Assembly (NCBI RefSeq): GCF_001676725.1
Contig: NZ_CP016172.1
Coordinates: 4,340,001 to 4,404,000 of the forward strand
Origin: Bordetella flabilis
GTDB lineage: Bacteria > Pseudomonadota > Gammaproteobacteria > Burkholderiales > Burkholderiaceae_B
Reading direction: 5' to 3'
DNA: 64,000 bases
Numbering within the stretch: the first letter of the stretch is position 1; each line of letters starts with the position of its first letter. Under the pieces are notes generated by a model. That model worked only from the letters and a program-made list of their open reading frames with translations, was not told the DNA's origin and made no database searches. The position numbers and the translations under genes were made by a program. This document shows positions 27,459 to 37,208 of the stretch, piece after piece.

Positions 27459-27701
27459 ATGCTGACCGATGCACAACTACAACTGCTCAAAGAAATCCAT
27501 TCCGGCCATGCCGGCATCGACGAGCGGCAGGCGCAGGCACTGCTCGAGCACGAACTGATCACGCGGCAGCAAGGCGGGGCTGGCTTTGGCGTTACGCCGC
27601 AGGGCCGCCATGCGCTGGGCCTGAGGGAAGGCTTCGGCGACGCCATCGTGGACGCAGTCCTGCCCGGCGCGGGGGCACAGCAAGCGGAGGAAAAGCACTG
27701 A
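27459..27701 (+). CDS. Small hypothetical protein (80 aa)
   Basis: An 80-residue soluble protein not recognised as a named family. The first part (LTDAQLQLLKEIHSGHAG to ALLEHELITRQQGGAGFGVTPQGRHAL) reads like a small winged helix: two helices followed by a beta hairpin, as in short MarR-like fragments. GGAG lies seven bases before the ATG. It is followed by an inverted repeat that probably terminates it. The 263-base region upstream (27196-27458) is partly AT-rich around 27255-27300 and may hold two divergent promoters. Confidence 0.65.
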   Translation: MLTDAQLQLLKEIHSGHAGIDERQAQALLEHELITRQQGGAGFGVTPQGRHALGLREGFGDAIVDAVLPGAGAQQAEEKH

Positions 27702-27740
27702 GGAAGCCGGCGCGCCGCCGCGCCGTGCGAGCCGGCTTCC
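27702..27740. terminator. Inverted repeat between two convergent small genes
   Basis: Ten-base arms GGAAGCCGGC (27702-27711) and GCCGGCTTCC (27731-27740) with a 19-base GC-rich loop, exactly between the stops of two convergent genes. There is only a weak T stretch after it (GCTTTC), so termination is plausible but not certain. Confidence 0.55.
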
Positions 27741-27744
27741 GCTT

Positions 27745-27993
27745 TCAGGACTTCAATGCGGCAGCGATTGCGTCCCGCATGCTTTCGAAACCGGCGACAT
27801 ACTGCTGGCTTTCCGACCGCGCCAGCAACCCGGCGTAGTTCTGCTCCAGCCGCGTTTCGATGGCTTCCCGCAGCTGCGGGGTAGTCCTTGCGATGTGCAG
27901 CACGCACGTGACGGCCGCCGTCAACGCGCTGATCTGCCCGCCCTGGTGAGCAATGGTCTGGGCGACCAAAGCCAGCTTCTCGTCAGTGTCCAT
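27745..27993 (-). CDS. Small hypothetical protein (82 aa)
   Basis: An 82-residue, mostly helical protein (MDTDEKLALVAQTIAHQGGQ at the start; a hydrophobic helix ISALTAAVTCVLHIAR; then charged helices). It could be a small regulatory or coiled-coil protein but I recognise no family. It starts with a good ATG at 27993, preceded on the minus strand by GAGGACACCCC. It is divergent from the AsmA-like gene. Confidence 0.6.
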   Translation of the reverse strand: MDTDEKLALVAQTIAHQGGQISALTAAVTCVLHIARTTPQLREAIETRLEQNYAGLLARSESQQYVAGFESMRDAIAAALKS

Positions 27994-28150
27994 GGGGTGT
28001 CCTCGTGTCTAGGGGTGATGGCCATGCGTGGCGCGGCATCCTAACATGGCGCTCCTGCAATCCCGGCGCAGGATCAGCCATTGGAATAGCTTTGCGCCGC
28101 GCCCGGGAAACGTCAACATGGCACTCACCGCCCACGGGATCCCAGCCCCT

Positions 28151-29248
28151 ATGAGAAAGGCCGTCAAATTCTTCGTCATACCCGTGCTCGTCGTGGCCGT
28201 CGTGGCGGCCGCCGCGCTGCATATCGCTGCGCGCGTGGTCGTATCGCGTATAGAAGACCTGTTGGGCGACCAGGGCACGGCGGCGAGCATCAATGTGGGA
28301 TGGTCGCAGATCGTGCTGCAAAACGTCGAGGTCGGGGCCCCGCCCGGCTGGCCGACGGGGCATACGCTGCGCGCTGGCCGGGTCACCCTGGACCCCGACT
28401 GGCGTGCCTTGCTTTCCGACCGCATCTCCATTCGGCGCGCGGTCGTCAGTGATTACGACTTGTCGGTGCTGCGCACGGCCGACGGAGGGTTGCGCGTCCT
28501 GCCCACCTTCAGGGACCGGGCGGATGCCAAGGCGCGGGAAGATGCGCAGGGGACGGACGGCCGCCCCAAGCCGAAACGCGAAACCGATGTGGGCCTGCTG
28601 ATCCTGCAGAACGGCCGCATGGAGTTCTTCGACGCGGCAGTCGCCAAGCAGCCCTACCGCATTCCCTTCGATAACCTGCACGCCGAGATCGGTCCTTTCC
28701 ATTCGCCAGCCAACGATCAGCATACGCAGATCAAGGTGCGTGGCGAGATGGTGGGCAAGCAGCGGCGCGGCACCGTCACGGTGGATGGCTGGATCGCCCT
28801 GCCCAGCCGCGATGCCGATGTGCGCAACACACTGTCGGGCGGCGACGTCTCGCTGCTCGCGCCCTATCTGCAGAAGCATGCCCCGGCCCTGCTCACCGCC
28901 GGGCAAATGGACCTGGACATGACGACGCGGGTCAAGGATCAGCAGTTGAACGCGCAGGGCAAGGTGAGCCTGAAGGATCTGGACTTCAGCAACAGCGGGA
29001 GCCTGCGGTCGCTGCCGCGCAAGGCCGTCCTTGCCGCGCTCGAGGATCGCAAGGGCCAGGTGGCCTTCGACTTCACGCTGCAAGGCAGCCTGAAAGACCC
29101 GAAATTCTCGCTGTCCGACGATGTCTCCACACGCATCGTGGGCGGTTTCGCCAAGGCCATAGGCGTCAGCGTCGAAGGCGTCGCAGAAGGTGTCGGTTCC
29201 GCGGTGAAGGGCTTGGGCGGCGCACTGGGAGACCTGCTGGGGAAGTGA
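28151..29248 (+). CDS. AsmA/DUF748-like membrane-anchored protein
   Basis: A 365-residue protein with one N-terminal membrane anchor (MRKAVKFFVIPVLVVAVVAA, residues 1-20, extending to about 30) followed by a periplasmic beta-rich domain. Patterns such as GDQGTAASINVGWSQIVLQN, SIRRAVVSDYDLSVLR, LLILQNGRMEFFDAAVAKQPY and GQMDLDMTTRVKDQQLNAQG match DUF748/AsmA-type proteins, which are now linked to lipid transport between membranes. The chosen ATG begins the membrane segment; an ATG at 28118 is equally open. It ends in a glycine-rich tail (VGSAVKGLGGALGDLLGK). Confidence 0.75.
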   Translation: MRKAVKFFVIPVLVVAVVAAAALHIAARVVVSRIEDLLGDQGTAASINVGWSQIVLQNVEVGAPPGWPTGHTLRAGRVTLDPDWRALLSDRISIRRAVVSDYDLSVLRTADGGLRVLPTFRDRADAKAREDAQGTDGRPKPKRETDVGLLILQNGRMEFFDAAVAKQPYRIPFDNLHAEIGPFHSPANDQHTQIKVRGEMVGKQRRGTVTVDGWIALPSRDADVRNTLSGGDVSLLAPYLQKHAPALLTAGQMDLDMTTRVKDQQLNAQGKVSLKDLDFSNSGSLRSLPRKAVLAALEDRKGQVAFDFTLQGSLKDPKFSLSDDVSTRIVGGFAKAIGVSVEGVAEGVGSAVKGLGGALGDLLGK

Positions 29249-29378
29249 ACGGACGCCGCGTCCGCCTTTGCCTTGCCGCTGGGATAGGGGACCTCTCCAC
29301 CCGGGCGTGCGCATCGGATCCCCGTGGCCGGGCATGAAGCTTGCCATCGATGGATGAGCAGCTTCAAAGGATGCCAGC

Positions 29379-29921
29379 ATGACTACGCCCACAAAAGATG
29401 GCGGCGCCCCGCGCCGCGCGCTCCCGCGTCGCAACGGGAACCGGCATGCAGGGCCCCTGCGCATCGCTTTCGACCACTTCGCCGGCAAGGTCACGCAATG
29501 GAGCGGATCGCCCTTCGCCTTCGGCATGGCGACCGGCGCGGTGCTGGTGTGGCTGGTCAGCGGCCCCTTCTTTCACTATTCCGAGACCTGGCAACTGGTG
29601 ATCAATACCGGGACGACGATTGTGACGTTCCTGATGGTCTTCCTGATCCAGCAAAGCCAGAACAAGGACAGCCACGCCATTCACCTGAAGCTGGATGAAT
29701 TGCTATGGGCGATGGAGGACGCCGACAACAGCCTTGTGGATATCGAGGCGCTGGACGAAGACCAGATCGAAGTCATCGCCCGGCGTTACCAGGACCTCGC
29801 CGAGCACGCGCGTTCTACCAAGCAATCCAAGGAAAAGCACCGCAAGCAAGCCCCGGCGCGCGAGCCCGATGCCGACAAGGCGCCCGGCCACCGCTCGCGG
29901 GAGGGCGATTCGCGACGGTGA
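29379..29921 (+). CDS. Low-affinity iron permease family membrane protein
   Basis: A 180-residue protein with two membrane helices (about 47-65, FGMATGAVLVWLVSGPFF, and 72-92, INTGTTIVTFLMVFLIQQSQN) and the signature NKDSHAIHLKLDELLWAMEDA that marks the iron permease family (PF04120). Despite the name, bacterial members have no shown iron transport. The C-terminal 50 residues are charged and probably disordered. The stop overlaps no neighbour; a small convergent gene follows. Confidence 0.82.
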   Translation: MTTPTKDGGAPRRALPRRNGNRHAGPLRIAFDHFAGKVTQWSGSPFAFGMATGAVLVWLVSGPFFHYSETWQLVINTGTTIVTFLMVFLIQQSQNKDSHAIHLKLDELLWAMEDADNSLVDIEALDEDQIEVIARRYQDLAEHARSTKQSKEKHRKQAPAREPDADKAPGHRSREGDSRR

Positions 29922-29994
29922 TGGGCGGGCAGCCATACGCGGATCCGGCTGCAGAGGCGGCGGACGGGGCGTCCGCCCGCAGCGCGCCGTGGCC

Positions 29995-30183
29995 TCAGGC
30001 CACCCAGCCGCCGTCCGGCGTGGACGGCCGGGGCGTGGGGATGATGCTCTCTTCTTCGGGACCGGGGCGCGCCGGCGGCACCGGCGCGCTCGGGGACGGC
30101 GGCTTGCCAGGTCCGGGCGATGACGGCGGCGGCGGGATATCGGGATTTTCGGGCAGGCCGGGCTGGGTTGGATCAATGGGCAT
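29995..30183 (-). CDS. Proline-rich small protein (62 aa)
   Basis: A 62-residue protein beginning MPIDPTQPGLPENPDIPP, about 40 percent proline, with the tail STPDGGWVA. No signal peptide or domain. AGGAG lies nine bases before the ATG at 30183, which, with the non-random composition, supports a real gene. Similar short Pro-rich proteins are common next to stress genes in Burkholderiales; function is unknown. Confidence 0.55.
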   Translation of the reverse strand: MPIDPTQPGLPENPDIPPPPSSPGPGKPPSPSAPVPPARPGPEEESIIPTPRPSTPDGGWVA

Positions 30184-30319
30184 GAGTGGCACTCCTGGTT
30201 GACGTACGGCAGGAATGCCCGCGCAAGCCGTGTGCCGTGCTACCTGCCGCATGCCCCCACCGCCGCAAAGCGCGGCACAGTCTTCCTGCGGCCCTCTTGA
30301 CGCCCACCGTCCGCGGCGC

Positions 30320-31267
30320 TCAGCGCGGCACCCCGGCGTAGCTGCGTGCAAGCAGGCAAAGGCACTCGTACATCAGCGTCGCCGCCAGCAATGCCGTATT
30401 TCCGCTGGGATCGTAGGGCGGCGCCACCTCCACCACGTCGGCGCCGCACAGGTTCATGCCGTCCAGGCCGCGTAGCAGGGCCAGCGCCTCGCGCGACGAA
30501 ATGCCGCCCACTTCCGGCGTTCCCGTCCCCGGCGCATAGACGGGATCCAGGCCGTCGACGTCCACCGACAGATAGGCCGGCCCGTCTCCCACGATACGCC
30601 AGGCTTCGCGCACGACTTCGGCCACGCCCATCGCATCGAACTCTTCGATGAAGATCACACGCATCCCGCTCTCCAGCGAATAGCGCCACCCCTCGTCGGA
30701 ATTCTGGGCGCCGCGGATGCCGATCTGGACGGTGCGCCGGGGATCCAGCAGCCCCGCCTCGACGGCGCGGCGAAAGGGCGAGCCGTGGCTGAATTTGGAA
30801 CCGACGAAGTGGTCCCAGGTGTCCGTGTGCGCGTCGATATGCACCATACCCAGGGGAACACGGGGTACGAGCGCCTGGAAGATGGGAAAGGTGATGGAGT
30901 GGTCGCCGCCCGCGACCAGGGTCTTCTTGCCGGCGGCGAAGATGGGCTCGAAAAAGCGCCGGATATCGGCATGCGCATTCTCCAGATGGAACACATCCGT
31001 GAATGGCACGTCGCCCATGTCACCTACCCGGCAGGCCTTGAACGGATTGAAGCGGGTGACATGGTGGATCGCGCGCGTCATCGACGACATATTGCGGATT
31101 TCGCGCGGGCCGAAGCGCGCACCCGGGCGCGCGGTGACGCCGCCGTCGAAGGGCACGCCGACAATCGCGATATCGAGTTCCCGCGGGTCGGTCGCCTGCG
31201 GCACGCGCATGAAGGTCGGGATGCCGCTGTAGCGGGGCATCTCCAGCATCGAAGTGTCGGTGGTCAT
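30320..31267 (-). CDS. Agmatinase/guanidinobutyrase-type ureohydrolase
   Basis: Manganese ureohydrolase of 315 residues that releases urea from a guanidino compound. The metal-ligand motifs are all present: GGDHSITFP, DAHTDTWDH and SVDVDGLDPVYAPGTGTPE. The N-terminus (SGIPTFMRVPQ and FDGGVTARPGARFGPREIR) is like agmatinase, guanidinobutyrase and guanidinopropionase, which cannot be told apart by motif. It is the last gene of the leftward cluster with an amino-acid ABC transporter, an amidohydrolase, a DUF1989 protein and a regulator, so its substrate is probably imported by that transporter. Confidence 0.87.
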   Translation of the reverse strand: MTTDTSMLEMPRYSGIPTFMRVPQATDPRELDIAIVGVPFDGGVTARPGARFGPREIRNMSSMTRAIHHVTRFNPFKACRVGDMGDVPFTDVFHLENAHADIRRFFEPIFAAGKKTLVAGGDHSITFPIFQALVPRVPLGMVHIDAHTDTWDHFVGSKFSHGSPFRRAVEAGLLDPRRTVQIGIRGAQNSDEGWRYSLESGMRVIFIEEFDAMGVAEVVREAWRIVGDGPAYLSVDVDGLDPVYAPGTGTPEVGGISSREALALLRGLDGMNLCGADVVEVAPPYDPSGNTALLAATLMYECLCLLARSYAGVPR

Positions 31268-31283
31268 GTAAATCCGTCAGGAA

Positions 31284-31913
31284 TCAGAACGTCGCCGGCG
31301 TGTTGACCCAGAGCACCCGGGTCACCGTGCGTCCGGGATTGCGGTAGCTATGGGGTACGTCGCTGGAGAAATAAAAGGAATCGCCGGCGCACAGCCGGTA
31401 GACATCCTCGCGCAGGCGCAGCTCGAATTCGCCTTCGATCACATAGCCCATTTCCTCGCCCGCGTGGGCGATCTGCTCCAGGCTTTCGGCTTGCGGCGCC
31501 AGGACGTGGATGTCCGCCTGCAGAAGCTGGCCGCGCATGGGAACGATGACACGCTCGAGCTGCACGCCGCCCTTTCCCCGCCGCGGTCCGTTGGTGAAGG
31601 CGATGACGGGCCGGTCCGCCGCGCGCGTTACGGGGGACCGCGGCGGCGCATGGGCGACCGTGAGCTCCGCCACGTTGGTTTCCAGCGCCCGCGCCAGGCG
31701 ATGCAGCGTCGCCAGCGAAGGCATGGCCTGGCCGCGCTCCACACGCGACAGCAGGCTTTCGGAACATTCCGCCGTGCGGGCCAGCGCCTTCAGTGTCATG
31801 CCGCGCACCATGCGGGCATGTTTCAGGCGCGGTCCCAGGGCCGCCAACCCGCTTTCGGGGACTTCTTCCACAACGGCGGGCGGGGCGGACGGTTCGATTC
31901 TCTTCTTTGCCAT
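31284..31913 (-). CDS. XRE-family regulator with cupin domain
   Basis: A 209-residue transcription factor: helix-turn-helix at about residues 26-82 (RLKHARMVRGMTLKALA, then LLSRVERGQAMPSLATLHRL) and a C-terminal cupin at 120-205 (VPMRGQLLQADIHVL, GEEMGYVIEGEFELRL, SFYFSSDVPHSYRNPG). This PuuR-like layout usually regulates polyamine, amino-acid or carboxylate catabolism, with the cupin sensing the ligand. It lies inside the cluster between DUF1989 and the ureohydrolase. The palindrome at 37209-37225, upstream of the first cluster gene, is a candidate operator. Confidence 0.87.
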   Translation of the reverse strand: MAKKRIEPSAPPAVVEEVPESGLAALGPRLKHARMVRGMTLKALARTAECSESLLSRVERGQAMPSLATLHRLARALETNVAELTVAHAPPRSPVTRAADRPVIAFTNGPRRGKGGVQLERVIVPMRGQLLQADIHVLAPQAESLEQIAHAGEEMGYVIEGEFELRLREDVYRLCAGDSFYFSSDVPHSYRNPGRTVTRVLWVNTPATF

Positions 31914-31946
31914 AGGGGATCGCTCGGACCATCGCGGTCGTGCGCT

Positions 31947-32648
31947 TCAGGCCCCGGCCATCACGGTGAAGTGCACTTCGACGGGGCGATTGTCGTTGAT
32001 GGGAATGATGTCCTGCGGGCACGCCGACATGACGACCACGCAATCCATATCGGCGCGCAGGTCGACATAGTCGCCGGCCTTGGATACCGGCGGCAGCCAG
32101 TCTACGCCACCGTCCGGCCCCACGGGAATATTCATCCATAGATTCAAGGGCTGCGGCACTTCACGGGCTCGCAGCCCGATCGCCTTGAGCGCCATGCGCA
32201 GGTTGTCCGCGCAGTTGTCGTGATAGTCCTTTACGCCCAGGTTCTGGTAGCGGTAGGCGTCGCACGCCGCCATCAGGGTGTCATGCACACCCGGGGAGGT
32301 ATCGGCGAGCAGCGTCATGATGGGCCGGCGGCGGTTGCTCGCCAGCGGATCTCCGACCTTTGGGATGATGCGATCGATGACGGCGCGCGCGTGCTCCATG
32401 GACATGAACTCGCTCAGGTCGTCCGCCTTGAACGCCCAGGTATCGCACACCTGCGTGCCGTGTGTATTGTGGATGCGGATGACCTGGCCCTTGGCGAGGC
32501 GGACTGCCCTCCCCTGGCGCGCCGGCACCTGGTAGCGCTGGCCCGGCACGGGAGTTCCGTCGGGCGAGATGGGCGCATTGACGGTGTCATTCATACCGAC
32601 CGGCTCGCCGTTGTCCGGCACCTGTAGGGGGGTTTGCGTTTGCATCAT
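31947..32648 (-). CDS. DUF1989 family (urea carboxylase-associated) protein
   Basis: A 233-residue protein of the DUF1989 family, often annotated urea carboxylase-associated. It has the conserved block RIHNTHGTQVCDTWAF, the central NRRRPIMTLLADTSPGVHD, and SACPQDIIPINDNRPVEV near the end; the Cys and His residues are candidate metal ligands. Members are found with guanidine, urea and allantoin-type genes; the reaction is not settled to my knowledge. ATG 32648 has AAGGA five bases upstream; a TTG six codons earlier is less likely. It is followed by the XRE-cupin regulator. Confidence 0.82.
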   Translation of the reverse strand: MMQTQTPLQVPDNGEPVGMNDTVNAPISPDGTPVPGQRYQVPARQGRAVRLAKGQVIRIHNTHGTQVCDTWAFKADDLSEFMSMEHARAVIDRIIPKVGDPLASNRRRPIMTLLADTSPGVHDTLMAACDAYRYQNLGVKDYHDNCADNLRMALKAIGLRAREVPQPLNLWMNIPVGPDGGVDWLPPVSKAGDYVDLRADMDCVVVMSACPQDIIPINDNRPVEVHFTVMAGA

Positions 32649-32742
32649 GGGTTCCTTGCTTGTCAAGATGGTGGGACGGAAGTCGTAAAGGAAATCGGGC
32701 GGTAAGGGGTTCGGTCGGTGGACGGCTCGGGCCGTGAAAGAC

Positions 32743-34047
32743 TCAGGCGACCGGTTCCGCCAGCGCCGTCAGGCAGCACGCCAACGCGCGGGTGCAGGCC
32801 GCCAGGTCGGCGATGGCAGTGTCCTCGTCCGGGTGATGGCTGATACCGTCCCTGCTGGGCGCGAACAGCATGGCGGTCGGGCAGAAACCGGCCAGCGGCA
32901 TGGCATCGTGGAAGGCGCCGGACACCATGTCGCGATGACGCAGATGGAGCGCCGTGCAGGCATGCCGGGCCAGGTCCACGAGGCGGGTGTCGAACGGCGT
33001 GGTGGGCTTGTCCTGCAGCATCCGCATGGCCGCGCCAGCGGGCAAGGCGCGTTCGACGCGCGCCACGAACGCGTCCAGGGCCGCGGCCTCGGGGTGGCGC
33101 ACGTCCACGGTAAACACAATCCGATCGGCAACGGTATTGATCGAACCTGGCGCGCACTCCCAGCGCCCTATCGTCACGCGCAGCCTTTCGTCGCCGCAAT
33201 CGGCCGCGTGCGTCAGCAGGGTATGCGCCAATGCGATGGCCTTGGCCTGGGCGTCGTCACGCGCCCGCAGCGGGGTGGTTCCGGCGTGGGCGCTGCGACC
33301 GTTGACGACGATATGCAGCCAGCGCACACCTTGTATGGCCACGACACAGCCCACCTGCATTCCCTCCGCCTCGAGCACCGGCCCCTGCTCGATGTGCGCC
33401 TCGATATAGGCATGCACCGGCCGCGCCAGCGGGGCGTCGAAGCAGGTCCATGCGCCGGCGTGCGCGGCGTTCCGGAAATCCGCCACCGCGGCATCGCGCG
33501 CCGCCCGGAAGTCGATTCCCTCGGCGTCCTCCACCTGCAGGAAGGCGGCAAGACGCGAGGGGTCGGTATAGGCGACCGAGCCCATCAGGCCGGGTGCGTA
33601 GCGCGAGCCTTCTTCGTTCGTCCACATCACGACGTCGATGGGCCTGCGCGTGCGTACGCCCAGGCCGTCCAGCGCCTGCAGGACTTCCAGTCCCGCCACC
33701 ACGCCGAAGCTGCCGTCCAGCCACCCGCCCAAAGGCTGCGTGTCCACATGGCTGCCCGTCAGCACAGGGGACGCACCGGGCTCCGCCCCTTGCCGGCGTA
33801 TGTGGATATTGGCCGCGTCATCGATGGCGACGGCGTAGCCAGGGCGATCGCCAAAAACCGATAGCAGCGCGCGGCGCGCGGCCAGTTCCTCGGCTGTCAA
33901 GGCCTGGCGCGCCACGCCGCCGGTCCGCACCGCACCATGCCGTGCCAAAGACCTCAGCGCGTCGTGCAGGCGGCGCTCGTCCACCGTCCGCGCGACGTCG
34001 GCCGCGCGACCATCGGCCAGCGCCACGAATGCGCCATGGCTGTTCAC
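32743..34047 (-). CDS. M20 amidohydrolase (allantoate/N-carbamoyl amino acid hydrolase type)
   Basis: Zinc-dependent amidohydrolase of 434 residues in the Zn-hydrolase group that includes allantoate amidohydrolase, beta-ureidopropionase and N-carbamoyl-L-amino-acid hydrolase. Motifs seen: [20 protein letters not shown] with metal ligands, [16 protein letters not shown] with the catalytic Glu, [11 protein letters not shown], and the dimerisation loop [11 protein letters not shown]. The GTG at 34047 overlaps the upstream ATPase stop (GTGA), so it is translated after that gene. It suggests that the imported compound contains a ureido or amide group. Confidence 0.87.
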   Translation of the reverse strand: MNSHGAFVALADGRAADVARTVDERRLHDALRSLARHGAVRTGGVARQALTAEELAARRALLSVFGDRPGYAVAIDDAANIHIRRQGAEPGASPVLTGSHVDTQPLGGWLDGSFGVVAGLEVLQALDGLGVRTRRPIDVVMWTNEEGSRYAPGLMGSVAYTDPSRLAAFLQVEDAEGIDFRAARDAAVADFRNAAHAGAWTCFDAPLARPVHAYIEAHIEQGPVLEAEGMQVGCVVAIQGVRWLHIVVNGRSAHAGTTPLRARDDAQAKAIALAHTLLTHAADCGDERLRVTIGRWECAPGSINTVADRIVFTVDVRHPEAAALDAFVARVERALPAGAAMRMLQDKPTTPFDTRLVDLARHACTALHLRHRDMVSGAFHDAMPLAGFCPTAMLFAPSRDGISHHPDEDTAIADLAACTRALACCLTALAEPVA

Positions 34048-34886
34048 GATAGCGCCCCCTGCTGAGCGACACCGTTCAGGCTGCGCCTTATCCACGGTTG
34101 CAGGAACGTCCGGATGCGCGGATGTTCAGGCCGATAAATAATCTGTTCCGGTGAACCCGTGGCGATGATGCGGCCTTTCTCCATGAAGACGACGCGGTCC
34201 GAGACCTCGGCGGCGAAGCTCATTTCGTGCGTCACCATCACCATGGTCATGCCGTCGCGCGACAGGCTCTTGATGACTTCCAACACCTCGTCCACCAGTT
34301 CCGGATCGAGCGCCGAGGTCGGCTCGTCGAGCAACATGACATCCGGATGGATGGCCAGCGCGCGCGCGATGCCCACGCGCTGCTGCTGGCCGCCGCTGAG
34401 CGCCGGCGGCAGCGCATCGGCCTTGGCCGACATCCCTACCCTGGCCAGCGCATCCTGCGCGGCCTTGCGCGCGCGGTCCGCGCGCATGCCCTTGGCGAGC
34501 GTGAGCGGGGCCATGACGTTGGCCAGCACCGTCATATGCGGCCACAGGTTGAATTGCTGGAACACCATGGCGACGGCGGCGCGCACCTCCGCGATGACGC
34601 GATCGCTTTCGCGCACCCGCGCGCCGTCGGGCGTCACGCGATACCCCAGCAGCGCGCCGCGGATACGGACCTCGCCCCGGTCGTAGGCCTCGAGAAAATT
34701 CATGCAGCGCAGTAGCGTGGTCTTGCCCGAGCCCGAGGGGCCGATCAGGGTGACGACTTCGCCGGCGCGCACGTCGAGGTCGATGTCGGCCAGCACCGGG
34801 GTGCCGTCGAACGACTTCCCCACGCCGCGCAAGGCGATCATGGGCACGCTTTCATTGACGGCCAGGGTGTAATGGGTAGTGCTCAT
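34044..34886 (-). CDS. Polar amino-acid ABC transporter, ATP-binding protein
   Basis: A 280-residue ATPase of the GlnQ/HisP class: Walker [13 protein letters not shown]-loop [14 protein letters not shown], signature [15 protein letters not shown], Walker [15 protein letters not shown], and H-loop MVTHEM. An insertion of about 20 residues after [14 protein letters not shown] ([20 protein letters not shown]) is longer than in GlnQ itself but known in this subgroup. It overlaps the permease upstream by 4 bases and the hydrolase downstream by 4 bases, so the whole block is tightly coupled. Confidence 0.92.
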   Translation of the reverse strand: MSTTHYTLAVNESVPMIALRGVGKSFDGTPVLADIDLDVRAGEVVTLIGPSGSGKTTLLRCMNFLEAYDRGEVRIRGALLGYRVTPDGARVRESDRVIAEVRAAVAMVFQQFNLWPHMTVLANVMAPLTLAKGMRADRARKAAQDALARVGMSAKADALPPALSGGQQQRVGIARALAIHPDVMLLDEPTSALDPELVDEVLEVIKSLSRDGMTMVMVTHEMSFAAEVSDRVVFMEKGRIIATGSPEQIIYRPEHPRIRTFLQPWIRRSLNGVAQQGALS

Positions 34887-35545
34887 GGCGTTCCTCGCGT
34901 CAATGCGACACGCCGGCGCAGACGCTTGGCCAGGCGATTGATCAGGGTGGCAAGGGCCCAGTAGCTCAGCGCCAGCAACAGGTAGGGCTCGACGTAAACG
35001 AACTGCTCGGACACGACCTTGCCGGCGGTCATCGTCAACTCCGGATAGGTGATGACCGACGCCAGCGCCGATTCCTTCATCAACAGAATCGCCTGGTTGG
35101 CCAGCAGCGGCAGGCTGGCGCGCAGCGCCTGCGGACATTCGATGTGCAGGAACACCTGCCGGCGCGACAGCCCCATGCAGCGGGCGGCCTCGATCTGCCC
35201 GCGCGGAATGCTTTGCCAACAGGCTCGAAATATCTCGGCGATGTAGGCGCCGCCGTAGACGGCCAGGGTCAACGCTGCCGCCGCGAAGGGGTCCAGGCGC
35301 AAGCCCACCGCGGGCAGGCCGAAATAGACGATGAACAGATGGATCAGGAAGGGCACGCCGCGCCATATCGCGGTGTAGGCCCAATACAGCGCGGCGAGCG
35401 AGCGCAGCCCCGTCTCGCGTATCAGGTTCATGGCGAAACCCAGCGCGAGCCCGCCGGCAAGCCCGAGCACCACGAGGGCCACCGTCCGCAGCAGCGCCTG
35501 GCCGAACAGCGGCAACAGGTCCAGGATCAGGGAAAAGTCGATCAT
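34883..35545 (-). CDS. Polar amino-acid ABC transporter, permease 2
   Basis: A 220-residue membrane protein of the HisMQ/GlnP family: N-terminal [19 protein letters not shown], several helices, and the EAA loop [20 protein letters not shown] that contacts the ATPase. [20 protein letters not shown] is the usual signature. It overlaps both neighbouring genes by 4 bases. It probably forms a heterodimer with the adjacent permease. Confidence 0.9.
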   Translation of the reverse strand: MIDFSLILDLLPLFGQALLRTVALVVLGLAGGLALGFAMNLIRETGLRSLAALYWAYTAIWRGVPFLIHLFIVYFGLPAVGLRLDPFAAAALTLAVYGGAYIAEIFRACWQSIPRGQIEAARCMGLSRRQVFLHIECPQALRASLPLLANQAILLMKESALASVITYPELTMTAGKVVSEQFVYVEPYLLLALSYWALATLINRLAKRLRRRVALTRGTP

Positions 35546-36267
35546 GTCTTGTTGATCGCCACGCGCGTCGTCACGCCGGCGCTGGCACGCCGGCCGGTAC
35601 GCAAGCGCGCGCCTATCCACGAGCCCAGCGCGAAAATCAGCGCGGTCATGACCAAATAGGAGAGGCCCGTCGTCATATACACCTCGAGCGGACGATAGTT
35701 GCCCGCGACGATCTGCCGCGCGCCGCGGGCCAGGTCGCTCACCGCGATGACGGACACGATGGCGGAGTTCTTGACCACATCGATCGCCTCCGACACCACC
35801 GCCGGCCATACCGCGCGCGCCAGTTGAGGCAACTGCACGTAATGGAAAACATGGCGTGGGGCGATGCCGAAGGACAAGGCCGCCTCGACCTGGCCCGCCG
35901 GCACGGCCGCCAGGCCGGCGCGCAGGATTTCGCATTGGAACGCCGCCGAGTTCAAGCCCATGGCGAGCATCGCCACCCAGAGCGGGGGCAGGTCCATGCC
36001 GGCCGCGCTCGGCAGGTAGAACATCATCAGCAGTTGCACCAGCAGCGGGGTGCCGCGGAAGAAGCTCACATAGAGCGCCACCAATCCCGGCAGTACGCCG
36101 CGTCCGCCCCGGGTCTGGGACATGCCCAGCAATGCCGCGCCCAGGAAAAAACCGCTCAGGATGGCGACCAGCGACACCAGCACGGTATAGCCGGCGCCGT
36201 GCAGCAGCACGGGCAGGTACGCGGTGAGGCGTTCAGGCAGGGTCGTGGCATTCATGGTGGCATTCAT
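35542..36267 (-). CDS. Polar amino-acid ABC transporter, permease 1
   Basis: A 241-residue HisMQ-type permease: [40 protein letters not shown], and the coupling loop [20 protein letters not shown]. An alternative ATG four codons later (36255) is possible. It starts 36 bases after the solute-binding protein stop and overlaps permease 2 by 4 bases. Confidence 0.9.
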   Translation of the reverse strand: MNATMNATTLPERLTAYLPVLLHGAGYTVLVSLVAILSGFFLGAALLGMSQTRGGRGVLPGLVALYVSFFRGTPLLVQLLMMFYLPSAAGMDLPPLWVAMLAMGLNSAAFQCEILRAGLAAVPAGQVEAALSFGIAPRHVFHYVQLPQLARAVWPAVVSEAIDVVKNSAIVSVIAVSDLARGARQIVAGNYRPLEVYMTTGLSYLVMTALIFALGSWIGARLRTGRRASAGVTTRVAINKT

Positions 36268-36303
36268 GGCGGCATTCCGGGGCGCGGACGTCAGGCGCGC
36301 GGC

Positions 36304-37137
36304 CTACAGCTCAGGCGCCGGCACGTGGTCGGTCGGCACATCCATCGTGAAGCCGAACCACTTCATCTGCAGCGCCTTCAATTCCCCGCTTTTCTCCGCG
36401 CGGGCGATACCGTCGCTGAAGAACTTGACCAGGGCGGCACTGTCCGCGTCCTTGCGGCCAACCCAGCCGAAATAGGTCTTGGGACCGATGGGTCCATCGA
36501 CGACCGCGTAGACATCGCCACGCGTCTTGACCAGGGTGGACAGGTTGGACAGCGACTGCGCCACCGCGTCGAGGCGGCCGGCGGCCAGGTCGGCATAGGC
36601 CTCGTCGAAGCTGACGTACTCCCGTATGGTGACTGCCGGCTTGCCGTCGGCCTTCAGTTTGGCGGCATAGTCCTGGAGCGCCTTCAACTGCGCCGATCCG
36701 GCCTGCGACCCGACCGTCTTGCCGGCGATACCGGCGGGCTCCGTCAAACCGTTATCCCGCTTGAGCTTGACAAGGGCGGTGGTCGCATCCGCGATCGGCA
36801 CCGTGAAGGCGAACTTCGCGGCACGATCCTTCGTCATGGTCACCGAGGTAACGACGAAGTCGAAACGCTTGGTGGCAAGCCCCGGCAGAATGCCCTGGAA
36901 TGGCAGGTCGAACTGCTTGACGGTCACACCGGGCAGGTCCGCCAGGATGTACCGCATAAGGTCGGGGCCATAACCCACGATCTTGCCGTCCTGCAGGTAT
37001 TCGAAGGGCGTGAACTGCGCCTCCGTACCGATGACGATTTCCTTCTTGCTCTTGATGGTGTCGAGCAGGTCGGCGCTATGCGCCGCGCCGGCCACCATCA
37101 AAGCGAACAGTCCAGCGATAACCCGGCGTAGCAGCAT
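36304..37137 (-). CDS. Polar amino-acid-type ABC transporter, substrate-binding protein
   Basis: Periplasmic binding protein of 277 residues (SBP family 3). Signal peptide to about residue 22 (GAAHSA), then the core IVIGTEAQFTPFEYLQDGKIVGYGPDL, quoted here by its parts GTEAQFTPFEYL and GYGPDLMRYI, and the hinge FDFVVTSVTMTKDRAAKFAF. The ligand pocket residues suggest an amino acid or similar small zwitterion, in line with the ureido/guanidino enzymes downstream. ATG 37137 (MLLRRVIAG) has AAGGGG six bases upstream, better than the ATG at 37158. It is the first gene of the cluster. Confidence 0.9.
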   Translation of the reverse strand: MLLRRVIAGLFALMVAGAAHSADLLDTIKSKKEIVIGTEAQFTPFEYLQDGKIVGYGPDLMRYILADLPGVTVKQFDLPFQGILPGLATKRFDFVVTSVTMTKDRAAKFAFTVPIADATTALVKLKRDNGLTEPAGIAGKTVGSQAGSAQLKALQDYAAKLKADGKPAVTIREYVSFDEAYADLAAGRLDAVAQSLSNLSTLVKTRGDVYAVVDGPIGPKTYFGWVGRKDADSAALVKFFSDGIARAEKSGELKALQMKWFGFTMDVPTDHVPAPEL

Positions 37138-37208
37138 GACATTCCCCTTGGCTTTCATGGATCGACGCCGCCGGGCCTATGCCGGCGCGCGTAAGTTACA
37201 TGCGTTTC

